NCBI GenBank assembly: GCA_034408895.1
Contig: JAWXCI010000081.1
Coordinates: 1-21,920, forward strand
Reading direction: 5' to 3'
Length of the DNA: 21,920 nt
DNA from: UBA4660 sp034408895
GTDB lineage: Bacteria > Bacteroidota > Bacteroidia > Flavobacteriales_D > Sanyastnellaceae
In this document: positions 8,374 through 16,689 of the stretch, in pieces
Layout of the letters: the number at the start of each line of letters is the position of its first letter
Numbering within the stretch: position 1 is the first letter of the stretch
Notes under the pieces: model-generated
What the model saw: the letters and a program-made list of their open reading frames with translations, nothing else
Database searches by the model: none
Told to the model about the DNA's origin: nothing
Made by a program: the position numbers and the translations under genes

Positions 8374-8912
8374 TCCCTGATTTTTTTTCGGGGTAATGAA
8401 AATTTTCTCACCCACACATACCAAAGGCAAAACACAAAGGCATAAACAAGAATGGTGAAAGTGTAATCATGATTGAAGTCGAGCCACTCCGGCTTATACC
8501 AGAACAACCAGGCAAGAGTGGCAACGCGAAGAGAATTGATAATGTGAAGGGCAGCAATACCCGCAGGTATGAACCACAACTTATGTTTCCATGCACCTGG
8601 AAATGCAACGATGAAAAAAGTAAAGAGGGCAAAAAGAACAATACCATCGCAGGGTGCTCCAATCACTATTCCGACTGAGCCTTCTATGCCTACCTGGTTT
8701 CTGAAAACCGGATCACCGAATTCGGCAACATCAAACCCTAAGGTTCGTAATTGAAACTCTGCCAGGCTTACAAGAGAATGAGCAACGTATTTATCCAAAT
8801 TGGTTTTTGGATGCAGGTAAAATTCATAAAGAAAATACCAGCCAATAAAGAGTGAAGCGAGGAGAACAACGAACCGGACAGCAGGCTGCGGTGCACTGGG
8901 TTTAGGCTCCAA
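8370..8912 (-). CDS. Exosortase/archaeosortase family protein, XrtX-like
   Basis: 180 aa membrane transpeptidase-like protein. The three residues expected for the exosortase active site can be placed: C88 in GAPCDGIVLFALF, R129 in NSLRVATLAW, and H148 in DFNHDYTF. Several hydrophobic segments surround them (about 13-32, 88-106, 112-125, 130-140, 152-168). Exosortases are proposed to recognise C-terminal sorting tails, cut them at the membrane, and pass the protein to the cell surface, often in strains that make exopolysaccharide. The start appears to be TTG at 8912, overlapping the stop of the PID-CTERM gene by 11 bp; no ATG lies between there and the first membrane segment. The XrtX assignment rests on recalled sequence flavour (PCxGxVLxALF and FNHxYTF), so family level is safer than subtype. 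Confidence 0.85.
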   Translation of the reverse strand: MEPKPSAPQPAVRFVVLLASLFIGWYFLYEFYLHPKTNLDKYVAHSLVSLAEFQLRTLGFDVAEFGDPVFRNQVGIEGSVGIVIGAPCDGIVLFALFTFFIVAFPGAWKHKLWFIPAGIAALHIINSLRVATLAWLFWYKPEWLDFNHDYTFTILVYAFVFCLWYVWVRKFSLPRKKIRE

Positions 8913-9123
8913 TTTTTTTCCGTCTCGAATCCATAACTTTTTTTCCTCCGTAAATCAACCCTGCTGCCAGCAACCAGGTGATGCCACCATCAATGGGGCA
9001 AACGGGACCAAAAGGAGGGCCGCATGGGGGACCACCACCCGCAGGTGGATCGGGTTGTGCGCAGAAAAGAAGCGGTAAAATCAGGAAGGCTAGAAGAGAT
9101 AACAAGCGCAAAATTTTGATCAT
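8902..9123 (-). CDS. Tiny PID-CTERM sorting-domain protein, likely exosortase substrate
   Basis: 73 aa from ATG 9123. The frame is open further upstream to 9240, but the ATG at 9123 gives a clean signal peptide (residues 1-23, ending ...LFCAQ) and sits about 25 bp after the predicted transcription start. Between the signal peptide and the tail there are only about 20 residues, rich in Pro and Gly with Cys at 34 and 42. The tail has the tripartite sorting layout: PIDGG motif (43-47), hydrophobic segment (about 48-60), and basic end (KKVMDSRRKK). In Bacteroidota this is called PID-CTERM. It is first in the operon with the exosortase, so it is the obvious cognate substrate (inference). The mature peptide would be unusually small; it may be a structural or signalling peptide, or the tail may serve as a membrane anchor only. 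Confidence 0.8.
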   Translation of the reverse strand: MIKILRLLSLLAFLILPLLFCAQPDPPAGGGPPCGPPFGPVCPIDGGITWLLAAGLIYGGKKVMDSRRKKIGA

Positions 9124-9154
9124 CGGGATGTTGTTTGATAGAATTGAATGAGGG

Positions 9155-9183
9155 CAAATGTAAAAGAAACTTGTCGCACCCAA
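9155..9183 (-). promoter_or_regulatory. Bacteroidota-type promoter of the PID-CTERM/exosortase operon
   Basis: On the minus strand, a TACATTTG box (9162-9155) matches the TAnnTTTG -7 consensus, and a TTG (9183-9181) lies 18 bp upstream as the -33 element. Transcription would begin near 9148, giving a leader of about 25 nt before the ATG at 9123. Both elements and their spacing agree with the primary sigma factor pattern of Bacteroidota. Confidence 0.6.
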
Positions 9184-9247
9184 TTTGAAACAAAGTTGCT
9201 CTTTGCCTTCGCTGTACAACAATCCGGTGCATGGAATCACAGGCTTC

Positions 9248-9255
9248 TATATTTG
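9248..9255 (+). promoter_or_regulatory. Candidate -7 box for the Wzc-type kinase gene
   Basis: TATATTTG fits TAnnTTTG exactly. Transcription would begin about 9261-9263, roughly 11 nt before the ATG at 9273. This also helps decide the kinase start, because the in-frame ATG at 9231 lies upstream of the box. No clear TTG -33 element is present at 18-21 bp, so the promoter may need an activator or be weak. Confidence 0.45.
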
Positions 9256-9272
9256 CGCCCCTTTGCCCCGTA

Positions 9273-11708
9273 ATGGCCGATCAAAAAACCAACTTCGTTG
9301 ATGCGGAAGACCTCAGGCCGATACTTAAATTCATTGGCAAGAACTGGTTTTTGCTCATCATTCTTCCTACTATCGCTGTACTCATAGCGCTGTTTGTAAC
9401 GTACAGGATGCCGAACATTTTCGCGGCCAAGGCTGAAATTCTGCTCAAGTCATCGGAAACTTATGACTACCAAAGCCAGATTTATTCCAACCTGGGTTAC
9501 TACTCGCTGCTTGCCGATGTAACCAACCAGAAACGTGTGCTCCAGTCCTACGACCTGATTAAGAAAACGCTCGGCAAACTCGACTTCAACACTTCTTACT
9601 ACATAGTGGGAAGAGTGAAAACGGAGCAGCAACTTCAGCTAAGGGTGATTGATGTGGAATGCACCTGGCTCAATGATGAACTCTACAATGTTCCATTCAG
9701 TGTAAAAATTCTTGATTCCAAGAACTACAAACTTATTTACAACATTGGCAACCGGCAGGTAACCCGCGCCTGCATGTTCGATAGCCTGGTGGCCGATGAC
9801 AACCTCGAACTTGTAATCAGAAATCTAAAGGTGGACGAGACCAGTGTTTCGGCCATCCAGGATGCTAATTTTTTGTTCAAGGTTCATCGTGATGAGGCGA
9901 TGGTAAAAAAATTCAAACAAAGCCTTTCGGTGGAAAACGTAGAGTACACCAGCATACTCACTTTGGTGTGCAGGGACGAACTTGCTGAACGCGCCAAACA
10001 ATTTCTGGACACACTGGCCAGCGTTTACATTGACTACACATTGGAGGCACAGATCAATGTGAATGAAAACACAGAAGTTTACATTGACAAACAACTGGAG
10101 GAAATCACTCACATCATTGATTCGCTGGAGCGGCAGATTGAAAGCTTTAAGGACACACGAAAAATTCTTGACCTCAGCAAAGAACAACAGGCGGCATTTG
10201 AAAACCTGAACCGGGTGGAGATTGAAAGGAGCAGGCTTGAACTGCGGAGGGATGCAATTTCATCCCTCGAAATTTTTCTCCAGGACGAAGAAGACCAGGC
10301 TGCACTTCCACCTATGAATTACATAGAGGGAGAAGACCTCACGCTGCACGATCAAGTTACAGAGTTGTACAACCGCAACATTGAACGCACCATTCGTTTG
10401 ATTGATGTCAATCCGAAATCTGCCGAGATTGCAAAACTCGATTCGCTTATTCGCAGTATCCGTTACGGAATTTTCAGGTACACCCGTGATACTAAAGTGG
10501 CCATCAACTCGCGCATAAAAGACCTGGGAAAACAAGTGTCAGTGCTTGAACTTAAGTTGGCCGGTATTCCCAAATTTGAAAGAGACTTGTTGGGCATTGA
10601 CCGCAAGCTTAAAGTGAACGAAGCCCTGTACACTTTCCTGCTGGAGAAAAAAGCGAACACGGTGATAGCGCGTGCTGCTATTATTCCGCAAACCAGTGTG
10701 ATCGAATCAGCGCGTTCCACCGGTGTGGTGGGGCCTAATAAAAAGAGAGCATTTTACCTGGCTATGGGTGGCGGAGTTTTTCTCGCCCTCATCATCGGTT
10801 TCGTACGATTGATATTCTTCGAGCGGATAGAAAATACACGCGAACTAAAAGCACTCACCAAACTGCCAGTGCTGGGCGGCATACCCAACTATGCCGAATC
10901 GGACACCAATCCACTTGCCATTATTCACAGCCCGCGTTCCAACATTTCTGAATCGTTTCGCAGCATACGAACCAATCTCCAGTACATGCTAAAAGACGAC
11001 AGTCCTAAAGTCATCCTGGTTACATCACTGCATGCGGGTGAGGGAAAAACATTTACATCGGCCAATCTTGCTGCGGTGTTCGCACGTGCAGGAAAAAAAG
11101 TATTGCTGGTGGATTTCGACTTGCACAAACCCAAAGTGCATAAAACATTCGGTCTCGAAAATATTTCCGGAGTTTCGTCCTACCTTATTGGGAGAACACA
11201 CTTCAGCGACTCCATTATCAGTTCGCAAATTGAAAACCTTGACATCATAACAGCAGGTCCTGTTCCGCCCAATGCATCGGAATTGATACTGAGCGAAAAG
11301 GTGGATCAGCTTCTTGCCGAAGTTAAAAATCACTACTCATTTATTATTGTGGATACCCCTCCGCTGATGCTCATCAGCGATTCACTTGTGCTGCTTTCCA
11401 AAGTGGACACCGGCATTTTTGTACTCAATACAGAAAAAGCTACTAAGCAGGGAGTGCGCTACCTCGAAGAAGTGTTGCATCAGAACAACCTGAAAAATAA
11501 TGGCCTGCTGATGAACAACATCAAGATGCAGCGCTGGAAATACTACTATGGCAAGTATGCATATCGTTATGGTTATGGCTACGGCTATGGATATGGCTAT
11601 GGCTACGGTGGCTATGGTTATGGCCAGGGATATTACGAGGATGACCAGGACAAGAAGAAACCCAAACGCAGAAAACGCAAAGTGAACGGAAACGGATCTT
11701 CTACTTAG
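9273..11708 (+). CDS. Wzc-type polysaccharide co-polymerase with BY-kinase domain
   Basis: 811 aa from ATG 9273; an alternative in-frame ATG at 9231 is disfavoured because the promoter-like box at 9248-9255 lies downstream of it. Order: first membrane helix near residues 20-40, a long periplasmic Wzz-type region with coiled-coil stretches, second membrane helix near 492-515, then a cytoplasmic BY-kinase domain. The kinase shows Walker A (AGEGKTFTS, about 587-595), Walker A' (LLVDFDLHKPK) and Walker B (FIIVDTPPLM). It ends in a Tyr-rich tail of YG dipeptides followed by a basic KKKPKRRKRK stretch. Members of this family set the chain length of capsule or exopolysaccharide and cycle between phosphorylated and unphosphorylated states of the tail. 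It leads the plus-strand glycan genes and diverges from the exosortase operon. Confidence 0.93.
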   Translation: MADQKTNFVDAEDLRPILKFIGKNWFLLIILPTIAVLIALFVTYRMPNIFAAKAEILLKSSETYDYQSQIYSNLGYYSLLADVTNQKRVLQSYDLIKKTLGKLDFNTSYYIVGRVKTEQQLQLRVIDVECTWLNDELYNVPFSVKILDSKNYKLIYNIGNRQVTRACMFDSLVADDNLELVIRNLKVDETSVSAIQDANFLFKVHRDEAMVKKFKQSLSVENVEYTSILTLVCRDELAERAKQFLDTLASVYIDYTLEAQINVNENTEVYIDKQLEEITHIIDSLERQIESFKDTRKILDLSKEQQAAFENLNRVEIERSRLELRRDAISSLEIFLQDEEDQAALPPMNYIEGEDLTLHDQVTELYNRNIERTIRLIDVNPKSAEIAKLDSLIRSIRYGIFRYTRDTKVAINSRIKDLGKQVSVLELKLAGIPKFERDLLGIDRKLKVNEALYTFLLEKKANTVIARAAIIPQTSVIESARSTGVVGPNKKRAFYLAMGGGVFLALIIGFVRLIFFERIENTRELKALTKLPVLGGIPNYAESDTNPLAIIHSPRSNISESFRSIRTNLQYMLKDDSPKVILVTSLHAGEGKTFTSANLAAVFARAGKKVLLVDFDLHKPKVHKTFGLENISGVSSYLIGRTHFSDSIISSQIENLDIITAGPVPPNASELILSEKVDQLLAEVKNHYSFIIVDTPPLMLISDSLVLLSKVDTGIFVLNTEKATKQGVRYLEEVLHQNNLKNNGLLMNNIKMQRWKYYYGKYAYRYGYGYGYGYGYGYGGYGYGQGYYEDDQDKKKPKRRKRKVNGNGSST
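11545..11632 (+). repeat. Hexanucleotide-based Tyr-Gly ladder in the kinase tail
   Basis: Repeated TATGGC / TACGGC-type hexamers encode a run of YG pairs, with near-perfect units between about 11569 and 11610. The region codes for the autophosphorylation tail. The codon mix (TAT and TAC, GGC and GGT) shows that it is not a pure microsatellite, but in-frame expansion or loss of units remains easy. Confidence 0.8.
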
Positions 11709-11739
11709 TGACACGCACCTGCATCAAAATTCCGGCAAC

Positions 11740-12387
11740 ATGGTATCACTCATTATCACTACCTACAACTACGATCAATACGTGGAGCGCGCCATACGCA
11801 GCGCCATGGATCAGTCAATATCCAAAGATCAGTTTGAAATAATAGTGGTGGACGATGCCTCCAGTGACAACACCCGAGAAGTGCTGGCGAATTATCATGA
11901 AGATTGCAGGATATTTATCCTGGAAGAAAACATTGGGTTGGCGGCTGCCCGAAATTTTGGGATAAAAAAAGCGAAAGGACAGTTCATTGTTTTTCTAGAT
12001 GCCGATGATTATCTCCATCGTGACATGCTGAGCGTAGAGCGCCTATTTCTTGAAATGAACAATGACCTTGATGCAGTGTCCACCGATTATTTTTTAGTGG
12101 ATGAAAAAGGAAAACACCTCCGGCATGTGGATGCTGTTTCAACTCCCATTGCCTGCGGCATCATGTTCCGCAAAGACTATCTTTTTCATATCGGGCTTTA
12201 CGATGAAAGTTTTCGTGCCCGCGAGGAAGAAGACCTGCGTATCCGCTTCCTGAAACACTTCAAGGTTTACAACCTGTGCATTCCACTTTACCGCTACCGT
12301 ATGCACAATGATAACCTGACCAAGAAGATGGAGCAGATGAATTTTTACGCTTCGAAGCTCGAAGAAAAACACAAGACGGAAGAATGA
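11740..12387 (+). CDS. Glycosyltransferase family 2
   Basis: 215 aa GT-A fold enzyme. The start (MVSLIITTYNYDQYVERAI) is the typical nucleotide-sugar binding beginning. D38-D39 in VVDDASSDNT bind the nucleotide, DAD (87-89) in VFLDADDYL is the metal-binding motif, and REEEDLRIR near residue 167-175 probably carries the catalytic base. It is shorter than many family 2 enzymes because it has little sequence after the catalytic core. It probably adds one sugar to a lipid-linked intermediate in the cytoplasm. Donor and acceptor cannot be predicted. It follows the kinase gene by 31 bp and overlaps the sulfotransferase gene by 4 bp (ATGA), so it is operonic. Confidence 0.9.
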   Translation: MVSLIITTYNYDQYVERAIRSAMDQSISKDQFEIIVVDDASSDNTREVLANYHEDCRIFILEENIGLAAARNFGIKKAKGQFIVFLDADDYLHRDMLSVERLFLEMNNDLDAVSTDYFLVDEKGKHLRHVDAVSTPIACGIMFRKDYLFHIGLYDESFRAREEEDLRIRFLKHFKVYNLCIPLYRYRMHNDNLTKKMEQMNFYASKLEEKHKTEE

Positions 12388-13289
12388 TTTTCGACAGAAG
12401 TACTGCCGTCAACCGCATCATCCTGTTGTGTGGGTGCGGTCGCAGCGGAACTACCATCCTGGGGAAACTTATCGGCTCGATGGAAAACGTGGAATATTTT
12501 TTCGAACCTGCCTTCCTCCACAAATTCATTTACAGTCTCGATGATATTCCCGCTGAACAATGGAAACAAATTTTCAGTTGGTATGCCTACGATGATTTAT
12601 TGCTGGGTGCTGTGGCCGGAAGAAACCTGAACTGGAACGAGAACGATGATAGCTGTGTATTGAAATTTAAGAGCGATGATGTGAAACAACGACTCACCAA
12701 AACACACCGTAAACTTGAACTTGACGCAATTTCACAAACCCACCGGCTTGCCTTGAAAATTCCTGATTTACTTTTTAGAGTACCTGCTATACGTTCCCTA
12801 TTTCCCGGAATAAAATCCATTGCCATGCACCGCAATGCCGAAGAAAATATTCTTTCCATCCACCGCAAGCAATGGTTCAGCAACGAAAACCTAAGACCCC
12901 AAAGCCCGATGCCGCAAATTGCATTTCGCGTGGTTGAAAATTTTCGAGTCCCCCGATGGGTACACGATAATGAAATTGATTTTTGGCGAACATGCAGCGA
13001 AGTGGATCGCGCAGGATTTTATTATGCCAAATCCAATGAATTTCTTTTTGAAAACCGCGAACACTTTTTCGTTCTTCACTACAACAAGTGGATTGAAAAT
13101 GCTACATCTTTCACCGAAAATATTTGCTCACATCTTGGAACGGTGGCAGGAGAAAAAACTGCGGACCTGGTTGCTTCCATTGTACCGCAAAGCACCGAGA
13201 GCGGAACTATTCTGCATGAATTAAGTGCGCCCGTTCTCGAACAGGTTGAACAGGTGAGTTCAAAATTCTCAACTCTTTTTCCCGCATGA
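12384..13289 (+). CDS. Sulfotransferase family protein
   Basis: 301 aa. The N-terminal P-loop-like motif GCGRSGTT (residues 17-24) matches the 5'-phosphosulfate binding loop of PAPS-dependent sulfotransferases. A second element near 141-160 (KSIAMHRNAEENILS) sits where the 3'-phosphate-binding motif normally lies, although the usual RDPR form is replaced. No signal peptide, so it acts in the cytoplasm. It is coupled to both neighbours by ATGA overlaps (12384-12387 and 13286-13289), which places it firmly in the glycan operon; a sulfated sugar product is the simplest inference. Some proteins of this fold act on other acceptors, so the substrate is open. Confidence 0.8.
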   Translation: MIFDRSTAVNRIILLCGCGRSGTTILGKLIGSMENVEYFFEPAFLHKFIYSLDDIPAEQWKQIFSWYAYDDLLLGAVAGRNLNWNENDDSCVLKFKSDDVKQRLTKTHRKLELDAISQTHRLALKIPDLLFRVPAIRSLFPGIKSIAMHRNAEENILSIHRKQWFSNENLRPQSPMPQIAFRVVENFRVPRWVHDNEIDFWRTCSEVDRAGFYYAKSNEFLFENREHFFVLHYNKWIENATSFTENICSHLGTVAGEKTADLVASIVPQSTESGTILHELSAPVLEQVEQVSSKFSTLFPA

Positions 13290-14047
13290 ACCTGTGCATT
13301 ATACAGGCCCGCATGGGTTCAACTCGCATGCCCGGAAAAGTGCTGCGCGATGCAAACGGGAAAACCATTTTGCAGAACATTGTGGATCGCATCAGCCCGG
13401 CAAAACTTGTAGATGAAATGGTAGTTGCCACCAGCAACAATCCAGAAGACAATGCCATCGAAAAATTCTGCGCAGAAAATAAAATCCGTTGCTCACGCGG
13501 CAGCGATTGGGATGTGCTCGATCGTTTTTATCAAACCGCAATTTCATTTTCACCGGCACCTGAAAACATCATCCGCATTTGTTGCGACAATCCACTCCAT
13601 GGCCATCGTGAAGTGGATTTTGTGATAGGCGAATTCCTGAAACTCGGTGTAGATTATTTTTCTAACTCGAACCATGAACCTCATTTTCTTGAAGATGGTT
13701 TCGACACCGAAGTCTTTTCATTCCGTGCATTGGAGTATGCGTGGCGTGAAGCAAAAATGCTGAGCGAGCGCGAACACGTAACACCCTTCATCAAGCAATG
13801 TGGAAAATTTAAATGCGGGTGGAGAAAAGCAAATGCACTTTACCATTTCAAACTTTCTGTGGACACTGAAAATGATTTCCTCGTGTCACAAATCATCTTT
13901 AAGGAACTGGGCAACGATACGGATTTTGGGATTACCGAGGTTGTAGATTTGATTCTGAAAAAGCCAGAGTTACTAGAGTTCAACAAGGAGAGTATAATTA
14001 ATGAAGGCTACCGGAAATCGCTGAGGGAGGACCGAAGAGTAAATTGA
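13286..14047 (+). CDS. SpsF-type cytidylyltransferase (CMP-sugar synthetase family)
   Basis: 253 aa. The signature AxRxGSxRxPGK is seen as QARMGSTRMPGKVL (residues 7-20), the CTP-binding loop of the NeuA/KdsB/SpsF superfamily. Further conserved stretches are VATSNNPEDNAI, SRGSDWDVLDRFY and IIRICCDNP. SpsF-like enzymes are thought to activate an acidic or amino sugar with CMP in surface-glycan pathways. The gene overlaps the sulfotransferase by 4 bp and is followed 4 bp later by the aminotransferase; this pairing with a GSA-like aminotransferase is known from spore-coat and O-antigen type clusters. The exact sugar is unknown, and no sugar-acid synthase is nearby. Confidence 0.85.
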   Translation: MNLCIIQARMGSTRMPGKVLRDANGKTILQNIVDRISPAKLVDEMVVATSNNPEDNAIEKFCAENKIRCSRGSDWDVLDRFYQTAISFSPAPENIIRICCDNPLHGHREVDFVIGEFLKLGVDYFSNSNHEPHFLEDGFDTEVFSFRALEYAWREAKMLSEREHVTPFIKQCGKFKCGWRKANALYHFKLSVDTENDFLVSQIIFKELGNDTDFGITEVVDLILKKPELLEFNKESIINEGYRKSLREDRRVN

Positions 14048-14051
14048 ATTT

Positions 14052-15395
14052 ATGAAAACTATTTCATTACCCAAGATCACCCACTTCGCAAAGAGCGATG
14101 AATACCGAAGAGTGATTCATTCGCTCATTCCCGGTGGTGCACACACCTACTCGAAAGGTGACGACCAGTTTCCTGCCAACTCGCCTGCAGCCATCACGCA
14201 TGGCAAAGGCGCTTATTGTTGGGATGTGGATGGAAATAAATACCTCGATACCTTGATGGGCCTTACTGCCGTTTCGCTTGGTCATGCTTATGAACCCGTT
14301 CTTAAACGTGTGCATGACGAACTGGAACGCGGTGTGAATTTTTCCCGTCCATCAGTAATTGAAAGAGAGATGGCTGAAAAATTTCTTTCGCTTGTTCCGC
14401 AACATGACATGATCAAGTTTGCCAAAAACGGAAGTGTGTGTACCACTGCGGCTGTAAAACTTGCGCGCGCTGCCACAGGCCGCACTCTTGTTGCCCGCCC
14501 TATTGAACATCCATTCTACTCTTATGATGATTGGTTTATAGGAAGCACCGCATGTGACTTTGGCATTCCTGACCAGTTCAAGAAACTGACGGTGATGTAC
14601 AAACAGGATTCGCTGGAGGATTTGGAAAGATTGTTTAATGAATATCCGAATCAAATTGCTTGTGTGATAAGTGAACCTGAGAAATGGATTGCGCTTCAAC
14701 CCGATCATTGTCAAAAAGCAATTGATCTTGCACACCAACACGGAGCACTTTGGATCATGGACGAAATGATAACGGGTTTCAAAACTGATTTTCCCGGCTC
14801 AATAAAAAAATTCAACGCTCAACCGGATATGGCCACCTGGGGCAAAGGCATCGCAAACGGATTTTCGTTTTGTGCACTTACCGGCAAAAAAGAAATAATG
14901 CAACTGGGTGGAATTGATCGTGAGGGCACACCAAAAGTTTTTCTTGTAAGCACCACCCATGGTGGCGAAACACACGCTATAGCTGCCGGTCTTGCAACCA
15001 TCGGGGTTTTTGAAAATGAAAATGTGATTGAACACAATCATTCCATTGGAGATTACTTCATAAAGGGAGTGAATGAAATCGTTGCTCGAAGAAAACTTTC
15101 AGACATCATTCAACTGAACGGGTTCAACTGGTCAGTGGGTCTCCTCATCAAAAACAAAAACGGTGAAGCCGACATGGGTTTGCGCACCGTGTTTATGCAG
15201 GAGATGATTGCAAGAGGAATTCTTTACCAGGGAATTTTGTCGCCCTGTTTTTCACACACCAAAGAAGATATGGACTGGATGCTCGCTGCCTTTGATGAAA
15301 GTGTTGCAGTGCTGGAACTTGCACTTGAAGATGGATTTGAAAAACACTTAATTGGAAAACAAATTATCAAACCCGTTTTCCGCAAGTTCAACTGA
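14052..15395 (+). CDS. Class III PLP aminotransferase, glutamate-1-semialdehyde aminomutase-like
   Basis: 447 aa. It follows the GSA-aminomutase/class III layout: SLIPGGAHTYSKGDDQFPANSP near the N-terminus, D237 in LWIMDEMITGF (contacts the pyridine nitrogen) and K265 in ATWGKGIANGFS (Schiff-base lysine). The motif that reads SGTEA in true HemL enzymes is NGSVCTTAAVKLAR here, and the gene lies inside a glycan operon, so a haem-synthesis role is unlikely. More likely it adds or moves an amino group on a sugar or a small substituent used by the neighbouring cytidylyltransferase pathway (inference). It starts 4 bp after the cytidylyltransferase stop and faces the acyltransferase gene tail to tail. 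Confidence 0.88.
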   Translation: MKTISLPKITHFAKSDEYRRVIHSLIPGGAHTYSKGDDQFPANSPAAITHGKGAYCWDVDGNKYLDTLMGLTAVSLGHAYEPVLKRVHDELERGVNFSRPSVIEREMAEKFLSLVPQHDMIKFAKNGSVCTTAAVKLARAATGRTLVARPIEHPFYSYDDWFIGSTACDFGIPDQFKKLTVMYKQDSLEDLERLFNEYPNQIACVISEPEKWIALQPDHCQKAIDLAHQHGALWIMDEMITGFKTDFPGSIKKFNAQPDMATWGKGIANGFSFCALTGKKEIMQLGGIDREGTPKVFLVSTTHGGETHAIAAGLATIGVFENENVIEHNHSIGDYFIKGVNEIVARRKLSDIIQLNGFNWSVGLLIKNKNGEADMGLRTVFMQEMIARGILYQGILSPCFSHTKEDMDWMLAAFDESVAVLELALEDGFEKHLIGKQIIKPVFRKFN

Positions 15396-15446
15396 ACCTT
15401 GAGCAATAGTGCATAGCGTCCCGGCAACAATTTTTTTTCGTCCCTT

Positions 15447-16580
15447 TTATTCTCCTGAACCCGACACTACTTTGCTGAACCTGTCCTTCAGCCGTAACAC
15501 ACGTTTTTCCATTAGTTCATAACTGGCATAGCCCACTGCGGTAGTAATTAGGAGTATGATGATCCCATAAACAAAAGGCTCCCATACAGCAGTCATTTCC
15601 CAACTCACCAGGGCAAACCATACATAAATTATTAGTTGGTGATAGAGGTACATGCCATAAGTGTAGCGCCCCAATTTGGCCAGGAGCGGAACGGAAGACG
15701 CTTGAACCAATGGTCGTTGGTAAACAGTTTGCTCGAGGATCAGCACTAAATAACAGAAGCTGATAGTCACCTCCAGCACAATGCGACTTCCACCTGCCAT
15801 GGCTTCTATCTCCGGTGAAAAAAAAACCACCAGGAACACTATTGCATAATTGAGCGCGAAATGCCATCGTCTGAAAATGGATTGTATCTTATCCTTGAAG
15901 CGGTGGGCAAGGAATGCGGTAAACGCCCCCAGTGCAATGAAGTAAAAACTCGACAGCGAATGGAAGAAATAAAAACGGTCGTACATCTTTATGAACTTCA
16001 GTGCTAGGCATACTAACACAAGAGCAAGTACAGCAGCGGCAAATTTTTTATTCGTGAAAAAAAACAACAAGGGCCACAGCAGGTAAAATTGCTCCTCGAT
16101 GGCCAGCGACCATGTCACGCGAAGGGCATCATTGGCCACACCCTGCAGCCCCAACATTGTCATGTGCATCACATCGTAGTTTCCGCAAAAAAGAAAGTAC
16201 ATCCACAACTTTTCCACCGGGCGTTCAGGCAACCCGAACGTGGCCGGACTGATAAGCGCCAAGCACATCCCCAGCCCTATAACCAGGAAAAACACAGGCC
16301 AGACGCGCAAAATCCTGCGCACATAAAAATTAGGAATGGAGAACCGGCCGGTCTTGTGCCGCTCTTCTATCATGAGGTAGGTAATTAAAAATCCACTGAG
16401 CATGTAGAAGAATATGAGCGCCATTTCGCCATAGCTAATGCCGCGCACTATGCGGCTTACTACAAACGATTCCTCCTGAAGATAGAACCAGTACCAGCCG
16501 AAAGTGTGCTGAAAAATTGCACATATACAGGCTACGGAGCGCAAGGCATCAAGGTTGGGGAAGTGGAGGCGCGACTTCAA
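15447..16580 (-). CDS. Membrane acyltransferase, family 3 (OafA/YrhL-like)
   Basis: 377 aa with about ten membrane helices. Family marks: NLDALRSVACICAIFQH at the N-terminus with H25 in the active-site position, R88-R89 in FYVRRILRVWP, and SLAIEEQFYLLWP (158-170). Such enzymes O-acetylate or otherwise acylate surface polysaccharides, using acyl donors across the membrane. It is the only minus-strand gene within the glycan region, between the aminotransferase and SDR genes. The start is TTG at 16580: a stop codon lies three codons upstream and the next ATG (residue 53) is well inside the domain. No C-terminal SGNH domain. Confidence 0.9.
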   Translation of the reverse strand: MKSRLHFPNLDALRSVACICAIFQHTFGWYWFYLQEESFVVSRIVRGISYGEMALIFFYMLSGFLITYLMIEERHKTGRFSIPNFYVRRILRVWPVFFLVIGLGMCLALISPATFGLPERPVEKLWMYFLFCGNYDVMHMTMLGLQGVANDALRVTWSLAIEEQFYLLWPLLFFFTNKKFAAAVLALVLVCLALKFIKMYDRFYFFHSLSSFYFIALGAFTAFLAHRFKDKIQSIFRRWHFALNYAIVFLVVFFSPEIEAMAGGSRIVLEVTISFCYLVLILEQTVYQRPLVQASSVPLLAKLGRYTYGMYLYHQLIIYVWFALVSWEMTAVWEPFVYGIIILLITTAVGYASYELMEKRVLRLKDRFSKVVSGSGE

Positions 16581-16689
16581 GAAGGTTTAATTATTACAGG
16601 GCAAGAGTAATTCATCCAGGCTAATGCCACGCTGTATTCAAGAGGGAACAAGTGTGATCAAATCGAAATGCTTTCCCGGTACAAAAATT

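Noticed and set aside
8374..8430. Upstream extension of the exosortase-associated membrane protein
   Set aside because: The longer start lies inside the exosortase gene and adds no plausible signal; the ATGA-coupled start at 8373 is far more natural.
14052..15395. Assigning hemL (haem biosynthesis) to the aminotransferase
   Set aside because: Context is a glycan operon and the conserved SGTEA-type motif is altered to NGSVCT; only the class III fold is supported.
15359..15398. Hairpin at the end of the aminotransferase gene as a terminator
   Set aside because: A short bulged stem overlaps the stop codon region, but no T run follows directly; the T tract at about 15430 is too far away.
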